NCBI GenBank assembly: GCA_028283605.1
Contig: JAPWKH010000014.1
Coordinates: 186,001-250,000, forward strand
Direction: 5' to 3'
Source: Arachidicoccus sp.
GTDB taxonomy: Bacteria > Bacteroidota > Bacteroidia > Chitinophagales > Chitinophagaceae
DNA: 64,000 bases
Below, piece by piece: positions 50,600 to 59,462 of this stretch (position 1 is its first letter; every line of letters starts with the position of its first letter). The position numbers were made by a program, and so were the translations under genes. A model generated the notes under the pieces. It was not told the origin of the DNA. It did not search any database and saw only the letters and a list, made by a program, of their open reading frames with translations.

Positions 50600-50994
50600 T
50601 GAACGAGCGTGTTTTTGATTTAGAAGATAGATTAATAGATTTTGCATCAAGGATAATTGATATTGTCGAAGCATTGCCAAACACGCGGGCAGGAATCTAT
50701 ATCGCAAATCAATTAGTGCGTTGCGGGCTTGCTCCGGCTTTGCTTTACGGCGAAGCGCAGGCAGCTGAATCAAGAGATGATTTTATTCATAAAATGAAAA
50801 TCGCTTTAAAAGAATTAAAAGAAACAAGAGTTTGTTTAAAATTAATTTTAAGAAAAGAGATGATTAAACCTATCACAAGACCAAGTGAAGTGATGAAAGA
50901 AAATGAAGAATTAATCGCTATCAGCTCAAAAAGCATTAATACGGCAAGACAAAATATTATAAAGTCAAAAAAAAGAGAACTCTCAATAAAATGA
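50599..50994 (+). CDS. Four-helix-bundle protein (23S rRNA intervening-sequence/S23 family)
   Basis: IANQLVRCGLAPALLYGEAQAAESRDDFIHKMKIALKELKETRVCLKLI. Confidence 0.8.
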   Translation: MNERVFDLEDRLIDFASRIIDIVEALPNTRAGIYIANQLVRCGLAPALLYGEAQAAESRDDFIHKMKIALKELKETRVCLKLILRKEMIKPITRPSEVMKENEELIAISSKSINTARQNIIKSKKRELSIK

Positions 50995-51040
50995 ATATTG
51001 AATATTTATTATTGAGTATTTTTTATTTAAAAAAAGTGAT

Positions 51041-52438
51041 ATGGCAAAAACATTATTCGACAAAATTTGGGAAAAGCATATTGTAAAAGAAATCGAAGGT
51101 GGTCCTTCGGTCTTGTATATTGATACGCACTTTATTCATGAAGTTACAAGTCCGCAAGCGTTCAAAGGTCTGGAAAAGCGTGGTCTGCCTTTGTTTCGAC
51201 CAAAACAAATCGTAGCAACCGCCGATCACAATGTTCCTACATTGCATCAGGAATTACCGATTAAAGAAGAACTTTCAAGAATACAAGTGCAAACATTGAA
51301 AGATAATTGCGAAAAATTCGGCGTTGAATTATACGGTTTGGGACATCCATATCAAGGCATCGTTCATGTGATTGGTCCCGAACTCGGTGTTACACAACCG
51401 GGCAGCACGTATGTTTGCGGCGATAGCCACACATCAACGCATGGCGCATTTGGAAGCATTGCATTCGGCATTGGAACAAGCGAAGTGGAAATGGTAATGG
51501 CAACGCAATGCTTGCTGCAAAGCCATCCGAAATTGATGCGTATAAGCGTTGATGGGGAATTGCATAAAGGCGTTACATCAAAAGACATTGTTTTATATGT
51601 TATAGCACAAATTTCTGCAAGCGGCGCAACAGGTTATGCCGTTGAGTTTGCGGGTTCTGCCATTCGTTCGTTGAGCATGGAAGCTCGTATGACGATTTGC
51701 AACATGAGCATCGAAATGGGCGCACGTTGCGGAATGATTGCACCCGATGAAATTACTTTTGATTATATCAAAGGTCGTGAGTTTGCACCCAAAGGCGAAG
51801 AATGGGAAAAGAAATTAGCGTTTTGGAAAACATTGTATTCCGATGATGAAGCAACATTCGATAAAGAGTATCATTTCAAAGCAGAGGACATCGAACCGAT
51901 GATTACTTACGGAACGAATCCGGGAATGGGCATCGGCGTAAGCGGACAAGTGCCGGAGTTTTCCACTATTGATGAACGCGATAAGCCTTCATTTGAAAAG
52001 TCCATTCATTACATGGGGTTGCATGCAGGCGAAAAAATCAAAGGACATAAAGTTGATTATGTATTTATCGGAAGCTGTACCAATAGCCGTATTGAGGATT
52101 TAAGACAAGTTGCGGCATTTGTAAAAGGCAAGAAGAAATCAGACGATGTTACCGTTTGGATTGTTCCGGGCAGCAAGCAAGTGGAAGCGCAGGCAAAAGA
52201 AGAAGGTATTGATAAAATATTTGAAGAAGCAGGCTTTCAATTGCGTCAACCTGGTTGTAGTGCATGTTTGGGCATGAATGAAGATAAAATTCCGGCAGGA
52301 AAATATTGCATTTCTACATCCAACAGAAACTTTGAAGGAAGACAAGGGCCAAACGCAAGAACCATGCTCGCAAGTCCGCTTACAGCCGCAGCCGCAGCAA
52401 TTACAGGTGTTATAAGCGATGTGAGGGAACTCTTTTGA
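51041..52438 (+). CDS. leuC: 3-isopropylmalate dehydratase large subunit
   Basis: Aconitase motifs [40 protein letters not shown]. Confidence 0.95.
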   Translation: MAKTLFDKIWEKHIVKEIEGGPSVLYIDTHFIHEVTSPQAFKGLEKRGLPLFRPKQIVATADHNVPTLHQELPIKEELSRIQVQTLKDNCEKFGVELYGLGHPYQGIVHVIGPELGVTQPGSTYVCGDSHTSTHGAFGSIAFGIGTSEVEMVMATQCLLQSHPKLMRISVDGELHKGVTSKDIVLYVIAQISASGATGYAVEFAGSAIRSLSMEARMTICNMSIEMGARCGMIAPDEITFDYIKGREFAPKGEEWEKKLAFWKTLYSDDEATFDKEYHFKAEDIEPMITYGTNPGMGIGVSGQVPEFSTIDERDKPSFEKSIHYMGLHAGEKIKGHKVDYVFIGSCTNSRIEDLRQVAAFVKGKKKSDDVTVWIVPGSKQVEAQAKEEGIDKIFEEAGFQLRQPGCSACLGMNEDKIPAGKYCISTSNRNFEGRQGPNARTMLASPLTAAAAAITGVISDVRELF

Positions 52439-52483
52439 TTTATGATTTTGGATTTATGATTTGTGATTTAATCAAACGATGTC

Positions 52484-52763
52484 GTGGATAAAATAGAATT
52501 GCAAAAACGAACACAAGCGTTTCAGATTAATGTACAGAACATTGCCAAGAGCAAAATCAACAGACGATTTTATTAATAAAGTTGCGATAATTATTGAAGA
52601 AGCAGATGAATCGTTGTATTGTTTAGAAATTATTCACGAAGTAAAATTGATTGATAAAAATTCAATGATTAAAAATTTAATAAAGGAAGCAAATGAACTT
52701 ACGGCAATTTTTGTAGCAATCAGTAAAACCACAAAAGCAAAAAAAGCAAATCATAATTCATAA
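52484..52763 (+). pseudogene. Four-helix-bundle (S23-type) protein, internally deleted and frameshifted
   Basis: Frame 1 VDKIELQKRTQAFQIN then frame 2 YRTLPRAKSTDDFINKVAIIIEEADESLYCLEIIHEV; the helix-1/2 segment between RTLP and RAKSTDDF is missing. Confidence 0.65.
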
Positions 52764-52777
52764 TTCACAAATTATAA

Positions 52778-53452
52778 ATGAATAAGATAGCACAATCATT
52801 CGATGCAGTATCTGAAAAATACGATAAGCAAAGACCTTTACTCATTCCTTGCTTTGACGATTTCTATGGTATCGCATTGGAATTATCCAATGAAGCAAAG
52901 GATGTAAAAAACATTTTAGACATTGGTGCGGGCACAGGATTGATGAGCGCTTTCTTCGCAGAGAAATATCCCGATGCCGAAATTACGCTTGTAGATTTTT
53001 CAGAAGATATGTTGAATAAAGCAAAAGACAGGTTTAAAGGAAATGATAAGATTCATTACCTGCAAGCAGATTTTTCAACTGTAGAATTTGAAGATAATCA
53101 TTATGATTTAGTCGTTTCAGGTTTGGCAATTCATCACTTAAAACACAACTTGAAGAAGCTGTTGTTCGAAAAAATTTATTATGCGTTAAAAATAAACGGA
53201 ATCTTCATCAACGCAGACCAAGTGAAAGGAGCAACAGAATTTGCTGAAAGAATTTATACAGAAAAATGGCGCAATCATGTATTGAACGCACCGTTGAGTG
53301 AAGAAGATAAACAGAATACTTTTAAAAGAGTATCGCTCGATATTATGGCGCCGTTGAAAACACAATTAGATTGGCTAAGGGGAGCTGGTTTTCTTGAGGC
53401 AAATTGTTTTTATCAATATTTCAACTTTGTGGTTTTTGCCGCAAAAAAATAA
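52778..53452 (+). CDS. Class I SAM-dependent methyltransferase
   Basis: ILDIGAGTGLMSAFFAEKYPDAEITLVDFSEDML. Confidence 0.92.
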   Translation: MNKIAQSFDAVSEKYDKQRPLLIPCFDDFYGIALELSNEAKDVKNILDIGAGTGLMSAFFAEKYPDAEITLVDFSEDMLNKAKDRFKGNDKIHYLQADFSTVEFEDNHYDLVVSGLAIHHLKHNLKKLLFEKIYYALKINGIFINADQVKGATEFAERIYTEKWRNHVLNAPLSEEDKQNTFKRVSLDIMAPLKTQLDWLRGAGFLEANCFYQYFNFVVFAAKK

Positions 53453-53519
53453 TAAAAGTTAAGTTTTAGGTTATAAGTGGATTTTTTAAAATCAGACATT
53501 ATATAAATAATAAACTATT

Positions 53520-54170
53520 ATGGGCATTATAGTAAATCTCGAAGAAGATAAAAAGAAAGCAGGCGCGGCAAAGTTTCAGTCCGAAAGAAAAATTATTCAG
53601 TCAGCGGCAGTTCCTATTGAACTGGAAAATATCGATACAGACCAAATTATTCCTGCGCGTTTTCTGAAAGCTACTACACGCGAAGGTTTTGGAAAAAATT
53701 TGTTTCGTGACTGGCGTTACGAAAACGATGATGAAACAAAACCTGTGAAAGATTTTGCATTGAACAATAAAATTTATTCAGGCAAAATTCTTGTTGCTGG
53801 AAAAAATTTCGGTTGCGGTTCTTCACGCGAACATGCTGCTTGGGCAATTAAAGATTACGGCTTCGATGCAGTCGTTTCGAGCTTTTTCGCAGACATCTTT
53901 AAAAACAATGCATTAAATAATTTCTTGTTGCCTGTGCAAGTGAGCGAAGATTTTTTACAAAAATTATTCGACGCTATTCATAAAGACACAAACGCAGCCA
54001 TTGAAATCAATCTTGAAGAGCAATACATCAAAATCGTTGCTACAGGCGATCAGGAAAGTTTTGATATTAATCAGTACAAAAAGACTTGTTTGTTGAATGG
54101 CTTTGATGATATTGATTACTTGCTGAATATGCGTGAAGAAATAGAAGCATTTGAAAAAAATAAAGTCTAA
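53520..54170 (+). CDS. leuD: 3-isopropylmalate dehydratase small subunit
   Basis: [48 protein letters not shown]. Confidence 0.95.
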   Translation: MGIIVNLEEDKKKAGAAKFQSERKIIQSAAVPIELENIDTDQIIPARFLKATTREGFGKNLFRDWRYENDDETKPVKDFALNNKIYSGKILVAGKNFGCGSSREHAAWAIKDYGFDAVVSSFFADIFKNNALNNFLLPVQVSEDFLQKLFDAIHKDTNAAIEINLEEQYIKIVATGDQESFDINQYKKTCLLNGFDDIDYLLNMREEIEAFEKNKV

Positions 54171-54718
54171 TGAAATTAGTATATATCATTCATGGATACA
54201 AAGCTTCCGCAGATCATCATTGGTTTGGCTGGCTAAAAAATGAATTGGGAAAAAGAAATATTACTGCAATTATTCTTTCTATGCCCAATTCTGAAAATCC
54301 TTTGAAAGATGAGTGGGTAAGTTATTTGCAAAAAAACATTATTATAGGTAGAAACACTTTTATTGTTGCGCACAGTTTGGGCTGCATAGCTACTTTATTA
54401 TTTATAAATAAAACAAATGCTAAGATTGGCGGTTTTATTGGAGTATCAGGTTTTGATGAGAAACTGAAAGGTATGCCTGATCTTGATAATTTTATTGACA
54501 ATGATATAGTTTATGAAAAAATCATTGCCAACGTTTCGAAACGTATTGTATTTGCTTCTCCTGAAGATTACATTGTTCCATTTCAACTTTCAGAAAAGTT
54601 GGCTAAGGATATAAAAGCACCGCTAATCAGCGTTCCCAATGCAGGACATTTTATGGCAGATGATGGGTATGTGTCTTTTCCTGAATTATTAAAAGAAATT
54701 AAAAAAATAATAGAGTAA
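54170..54718 (+). CDS. Alpha/beta hydrolase, RBBP9/YdeN family
   Basis: YIIHGYKASADHHWFGWLKNELG, AHSLGCIATLLF, PNAGHFMADDGY. Confidence 0.88.
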   Translation: MKLVYIIHGYKASADHHWFGWLKNELGKRNITAIILSMPNSENPLKDEWVSYLQKNIIIGRNTFIVAHSLGCIATLLFINKTNAKIGGFIGVSGFDEKLKGMPDLDNFIDNDIVYEKIIANVSKRIVFASPEDYIVPFQLSEKLAKDIKAPLISVPNAGHFMADDGYVSFPELLKEIKKIIE

Positions 54719-54723
54719 TAATA

Positions 54724-56190
54724 GTGCAAATAATAGCCAATTATATCACCGTAAAGCAAAATAATTTTGAAATAAAGGATATATTATTTTCTTTAAAAGA
54801 TAATGAAAACCTTGTAATTACAGGCCCATCGGGAAGTGGCAAAACTTCTCTTGCAAAGGCTTTTTGTGGTCAATTATTTATTACAGGTGATTTAAAAATT
54901 GTATATAATAAAGAAAATAATTTACTTGCGAAAGCCGTGTATGTTGAGCAACGCTATTCTATAAAAAATAGAAGTAATACAATTGATGGTTATTACCAGC
55001 AACGATATAATAGTTCTGACAATGAAGACAGTTATACGGTTTTGGAAGAATTGAAATTTATATTGGATGATGAACAAAGAGTAGATTTTTTGCTAAATGA
55101 ATTATCCATTGCTTATTTGAAAAACAAGCCATTACTTCAATTATCAAGCGGGGAACACAAACGTTTCCAATTAATCAAGGCTCTGCTGAACCCGGCACAA
55201 TTGATGATTTTGGATGAACCGTTTATAGGGTTAGATGTTGCAAGTAGAAAAAAACTAAACGATATTTTAAGTAACGTTTCTGAAAAGGGAACGAAATTTA
55301 TTATTATTGCGGGTGCACATCATCATTTTCCCGATTGCGTTACACATGTTTTGGAATTGGAAAATGGCAGGCAAAAAACTTTTATCAAGAAAGAAAATTT
55401 TGTTGCCACGCATCAGGCCGCCACATATTTCTTTGATAGTTCATCTTTGCCTCTGCAACACAATAATTGGAATTTTGAGAATGCAATTTTAATAAAAAAT
55501 GCTACGGTAAAATATGGTGAAAGAACAATCTTAAATAATATTAACTGGCAGGTAAAGAGAGGAGAGCGTTGGTTGTTGAAAGGCAAAAATGGCGCGGGCA
55601 AATCAACTCTAATGAGTTTGGTTTCCGGCGATAATCCGCAGGCTTATGCGAATGAAATTTATTTGTTCGATAAACGTAGAGGTTCGGGCGAAAGCATTTG
55701 GGATATTAAGAAAAATATTGGTTTTGTTTCACCTGAGTTATATGCATTTTTCGACAAGAACATTTCTTGTTTCGATACGGTGGCATCAGGCTATTTTGAT
55801 ACCATAGGCTTGTATAAAAAATTGTCGCAGGAGCAGATCAATCATATCAACGATTGGATGAAAGCCTTGAACGTAGCGGATTTGGCGCAAAAACGTTTAG
55901 CAAATGTTTCTTCGGGAATGCAACGCTTATTTTTATTAATCCGTGCCTTTATCAAAAATCCGCCGCTCTTGATTTTCGACGAACCTTGTCAGGGGTTGGA
56001 CGAATTTCAAACAGAAGCATTTGTGAAATTGGTAGATGATATTTGTGAACGGACAGATACGAGCGTTGTGTACATCAGTCATTATGAAAATGAAATTCCA
56101 AATTGTGTAACACAGGTTTTGGAATTAGAAAATGGGAATCAAAAAATTTATTTTTTCAATAAAAAACATTCAACACAATTAACTCAATAA
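54724..56190 (+). CDS. Dual-NBD ABC ATPase (ModF/PhrA-like)
   Basis: Two Walker A (GPSGSGKTS, GKNGAGKST), signatures LSSGEHKR and VSSGMQRL, Walker B LMILDEPF and LLIFDEPC; no TM domains; GTG start. Confidence 0.85.
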   Translation: MQIIANYITVKQNNFEIKDILFSLKDNENLVITGPSGSGKTSLAKAFCGQLFITGDLKIVYNKENNLLAKAVYVEQRYSIKNRSNTIDGYYQQRYNSSDNEDSYTVLEELKFILDDEQRVDFLLNELSIAYLKNKPLLQLSSGEHKRFQLIKALLNPAQLMILDEPFIGLDVASRKKLNDILSNVSEKGTKFIIIAGAHHHFPDCVTHVLELENGRQKTFIKKENFVATHQAATYFFDSSSLPLQHNNWNFENAILIKNATVKYGERTILNNINWQVKRGERWLLKGKNGAGKSTLMSLVSGDNPQAYANEIYLFDKRRGSGESIWDIKKNIGFVSPELYAFFDKNISCFDTVASGYFDTIGLYKKLSQEQINHINDWMKALNVADLAQKRLANVSSGMQRLFLLIRAFIKNPPLLIFDEPCQGLDEFQTEAFVKLVDDICERTDTSVVYISHYENEIPNCVTQVLELENGNQKIYFFNKKHSTQLTQ

Positions 56191-56191
56191 A

Positions 56192-57307
56192 ATGGAAAAG
56201 AACATAACAGTAATTTTTGGCGATGGCATTGGGCCAGAAGTTACGCAGCAATCAATTAAAATATTAAATGCAATTGCGGAGCAATTCGGGCATAAATTTA
56301 ATTACGATCCTCAATTGATGGGAGCTATTGCCATTGATGAAACAGGAAATCCTTTACCGGATGCAACTATAGAAAGTGCATTGAAAAGCGATGCTGTATT
56401 ATTTGGAGCAATTGGGCATCCGAAATACGACAACGACCCAACTGCTAAAGTGCGTCCCGAACAAGGCTTACTAAAGCTTCGTAAGTCATTACAGTTGTTT
56501 GCAAACCTACGTCCCATCAATGCTTATCCTGCATTAAATCATTTATCTCCATTGAAACCGGAAAGAATGGAAGGTGCAGATTTTGTTATTTTTCGTGAAC
56601 TCACGGGTGGCATTTATTTCGGCGAAAAGAAAATCAACGATGAAAAAACTTTCGCTTCAGATTTGTGTGCATATTCAAAAGAAGAGATTGAACGCATCAC
56701 GCACCTTGCCTTTCAATTAGCACAGAAAAGAAAGAAAAAAATAACGTTGGTCGATAAAGCCAATGTTTTAGAAACATCACGGTTATGGCGCAAAGTAGTG
56801 CAAGAAATTTCACAGCAATACAATGATGTTGCAGTTGATTATATGTTCGTAGATAATGCTTCGATGCAAATCATCGTAAATCCGAAGCAATTTGATGTTA
56901 TATTAACAGAAAATATGTTTGGCGATATCATCAGCGACGAAGCAAGTGTACTTAGTGGTTCTCTTGGCTTGTTGCCGTCTTCGTCCATCGGTACGGGAAC
57001 TGCCTTGTTCGAGCCGATTCACGGTTCATATCCGCAAGCGGCAGGAAAAGACATCGCGAACCCAATCGGATCAATACTTTCGGCTGCTATGATGCTTGAA
57101 TATTTTGGTATGAGCGAAGAAGCTACTTTAGTCCGCAAGGCTGTTGCATGGACATTGGCAAACGGTTTTGTAACACAGGATATTGACCCGACTAATAACT
57201 ATGCAACAAGCGTAATCGGTGATTTGATCAAAGATTTTGTAGAACAAAAATCTCCGGCTGAAATCAATAAAAAATACGTTGAATTAGGAAAATCAACAAT
57301 TATTTAA
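56192..57307 (+). CDS. leuB: 3-isopropylmalate dehydrogenase
   Basis: VIFGDGIGPEVT, FRELTGGIYFGE, ENMFGDIISDEASVLSGSLGLLPSSSIG. Confidence 0.95.
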   Translation: MEKNITVIFGDGIGPEVTQQSIKILNAIAEQFGHKFNYDPQLMGAIAIDETGNPLPDATIESALKSDAVLFGAIGHPKYDNDPTAKVRPEQGLLKLRKSLQLFANLRPINAYPALNHLSPLKPERMEGADFVIFRELTGGIYFGEKKINDEKTFASDLCAYSKEEIERITHLAFQLAQKRKKKITLVDKANVLETSRLWRKVVQEISQQYNDVAVDYMFVDNASMQIIVNPKQFDVILTENMFGDIISDEASVLSGSLGLLPSSSIGTGTALFEPIHGSYPQAAGKDIANPIGSILSAAMMLEYFGMSEEATLVRKAVAWTLANGFVTQDIDPTNNYATSVIGDLIKDFVEQKSPAEINKKYVELGKSTII

Positions 57308-57418
57308 TCATTGAAACGCTATTGGGTATTGTAATATTAATTTGCTGAAACCTTCATTATTATTGAGTTTCATAAAATTTACTAAATGTTCATCAGCGTA
57401 AAAGCCATTACATTTTAA

Positions 57419-57450
57419 TTTGAATAAAAAAAATTGTATAAATACATTTG
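57419..57450 (+). promoter_or_regulatory. Putative Bacteroidota-type promoter P1 for the ilv leader (TTTG-N20-TACATTTG)
   Basis: TTTG 57419-57422, TACATTTG 57443-57450; same boxes and spacer as the leuA promoter candidate. Confidence 0.6.
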
Positions 57451-57537
57451 ACGCGTAGACGGTAGAAAATAAAAGAATGTATTTTATGACGGATTTATCA
57501 GATTAAAATAAATAGTTCTTTAAAAAATATTATTTTC

Positions 57538-57545
57538 TACATTTG
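57538..57545 (+). promoter_or_regulatory. Possible second promoter -7 box TACATTTG (P2), poor -33 match
   Basis: TACATTTGACG is a direct repeat of 57443-57453; 16 nt upstream of the leader ATG. Confidence 0.35.
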
Positions 57546-57561
57546 ACGTCTCGTAAAGATC

Positions 57562-57660
57562 ATGGACAAAAGTGTAAAAAATAAAATCAGTATATCAGTC
57601 ATCCTAATTATAGCGGTGGTTGTCATTATTCCTTCATCAGGAAGTGGTTTTATTTTGTAA
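57562..57660 (+). CDS. BCAA leader peptide, 32 aa
   Basis: [32 protein letters not shown]; 15 of 32 residues are Ile/Val/Leu, 10 of 11 in the run V13-I23; directly upstream of an antiterminator/terminator pair and ilvD. Confidence 0.85.
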   Translation: MDKSVKNKISISVILIIAVVVIIPSSGSGFIL

Positions 57661-57692
57661 ACATTCAAAATAAAGTTTTGAAAACCACTTCC
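57640..57692 (+). promoter_or_regulatory. Antiterminator hairpin (2:3 pairing) of the ilv attenuator
   Basis: GGAAGTGGTTTT (57640-57651, inside the leader ORF) is an exact 12-nt reverse complement of AAAACCACTTCC (57681-57692). Confidence 0.82.
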
Positions 57693-57715
57693 GAAACGAA
57701 GTGGTTTTTTGTTTT
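57681..57715 (+). terminator. Attenuator terminator (3:4 pairing) upstream of ilvD
   Basis: AAAACCACTTC - CGAAAC - GAAGTGGTTTT perfect 11-bp stem, 6-nt loop, followed by TTGTTTT. Confidence 0.9.
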
Positions 57716-57746
57716 AAAAGATTACTATTCAAATAAAAAATATGAA

Positions 57747-59435
57747 ATGAGCGAATTAAACAAATATTCCAAAACGCTTACGCAGGATGAAACACAGCCT
57801 GGCGCGCACGCACAATATTATGCAATTGGGTTTACTGATGAAGATTTCAACAAAGCGCAGATCGGAATTGTAAGCATGGGATGGGACGGTAATCCGTGCA
57901 ATATGCATCTAAATGACTTGGCAACTAAAGTGCGTGAAAGTGTGAATGATACGGAAGGTTTATTGGGACTTCGTTTTTATACAATTGGTGTAAGTGATGG
58001 CATGAGCAACGGCACGCCCGGCATGCGATACAGCCTCGTAAGCCGCGACTTAATCGCAGACAGCATAGAAACTGTTGCAGGCGCACAATACTATGACGGA
58101 CTTATTACCATTCCCGGCTGCGATAAAAATATGCCTGGTTCATTGATGGCGATGGCGCGTTTAAACAGGCCTTCTATTATGTTGTACGGAGGCACCATTG
58201 CAACCGGACATTATAAAGATAAACATGATTTAAATATAGTATCTGCATTTGAAGCTTTAGGACAAAAGATTGCAGGCAACATTAGTCAGGAAGATTTTAA
58301 AGGAATTATTCGCAATTCCTGTCCCGGCGCCGGCGCTTGCGGTGGCATGTACACTGCTAATACAATGGCAAGCGCTGCCGAAGCATTAGGAATGAGTTTG
58401 CCTTATTCTTCCTCCAATCCTGCACTAAGTGAAGATAAGCAAAATGAATGTATTGCAGCAGGCAAAGCCATACGGCTTTTGTTGGAAAAAGATATTAAGC
58501 CTAAAGATATTATGACCCGTAAAGCATTTGAAAATGCTGTAACCGTTATCATGGTATTGGGCGGAAGCACAAATGCGGTATTGCATTTATTGGCTGTTGC
58601 AAAAGCGGCAGGTGTAGATTTCAAGATTGATGACTTTCAGAAAATCAGCGATAAAATTCCTATGTTGGCAGACTTTAAGCCAAGCGGCAAATACCTTATG
58701 GAAGATTTGCATCAATACGGTGGTATTCCGGCAGTGATGAAATATTTATGGAAGAATGGTTTACTGCATGGAGATTGCTTAACTGTAACAGGAAAAACAG
58801 TTGCGGAGAATTTGGAAGAAGCAAAAGACTTGGATTTTAATGAACAAAAAATAGTGCAACCTTTGGAAAATCCTATCAAGAAAACCGGTCACTTACAAAT
58901 ATTGTACGGCAATCTTGCAGAAAAAGGAAGCGTTGCAAAAATTACCGGTAAAGAAGGAGAGCGCTTTGAAGGAACTGCGCGAGTATTCGACGGCGAACAT
59001 GATTTAATACAAGGGCTTTCAAGCGGACGCGTTCGCGCAGGCGATGTAGTTGTAATAAAAAATATCGGACCGAAAGGCGCGCCCGGAATGCCGGAAATGC
59101 TGAAACCTACCAGCGCCATCATTGGTTCAGGTTTGGGTAAATCAGTAGCATTGATTACAGACGGGCGTTTCAGCGGCGGTACGCACGGTTTTGTTGTAGG
59201 GCATATTACGCCGGAAGCTGTTGAAGGCGGATTAATTGGCTTGGTTAATGATGATGATATCATTGAAATAGATGCCACAAAAAATACAATCACTTTAAAA
59301 GTATCGGAAGAAGAAATTGCAAAACGAAGAGCTGCATGGAAAAAGCCTGAACCGAAAGCAAGAAATGGTGTGTTGTATAAATATGCAAAATTCGTAAAAT
59401 CAGCAAGCGAAGGTTGTGTAACGGATGAGGATTAA
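57747..59435 (+). CDS. ilvD: Dihydroxy-acid dehydratase
   Basis: [58 protein letters not shown]; start at MSELNKYSK, not the track's 57678 which lies beside the terminator. Confidence 0.95.
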   Translation: MSELNKYSKTLTQDETQPGAHAQYYAIGFTDEDFNKAQIGIVSMGWDGNPCNMHLNDLATKVRESVNDTEGLLGLRFYTIGVSDGMSNGTPGMRYSLVSRDLIADSIETVAGAQYYDGLITIPGCDKNMPGSLMAMARLNRPSIMLYGGTIATGHYKDKHDLNIVSAFEALGQKIAGNISQEDFKGIIRNSCPGAGACGGMYTANTMASAAEALGMSLPYSSSNPALSEDKQNECIAAGKAIRLLLEKDIKPKDIMTRKAFENAVTVIMVLGGSTNAVLHLLAVAKAAGVDFKIDDFQKISDKIPMLADFKPSGKYLMEDLHQYGGIPAVMKYLWKNGLLHGDCLTVTGKTVAENLEEAKDLDFNEQKIVQPLENPIKKTGHLQILYGNLAEKGSVAKITGKEGERFEGTARVFDGEHDLIQGLSSGRVRAGDVVVIKNIGPKGAPGMPEMLKPTSAIIGSGLGKSVALITDGRFSGGTHGFVVGHITPEAVEGGLIGLVNDDDIIEIDATKNTITLKVSEEEIAKRRAAWKKPEPKARNGVLYKYAKFVKSASEGCVTDED

Positions 59436-59462
59436 TATTTTCAAAAAATACATTGATTCAAT

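Noticed and set aside
52438-52475. Short repeats GATTTATGATTTTGGATTTATGATTTGTGATTT after leuC
   Set aside because: AT-rich low-complexity tandem pattern without defined ends; likely non-functional spacer next to the decayed S23-like gene.
57629-57643. 1:2 pause hairpin TTCC-TTCATCA-GGAA in the ilv leader
   Set aside because: Only 4 bp; too weak to claim as a structural element without folding or conservation.
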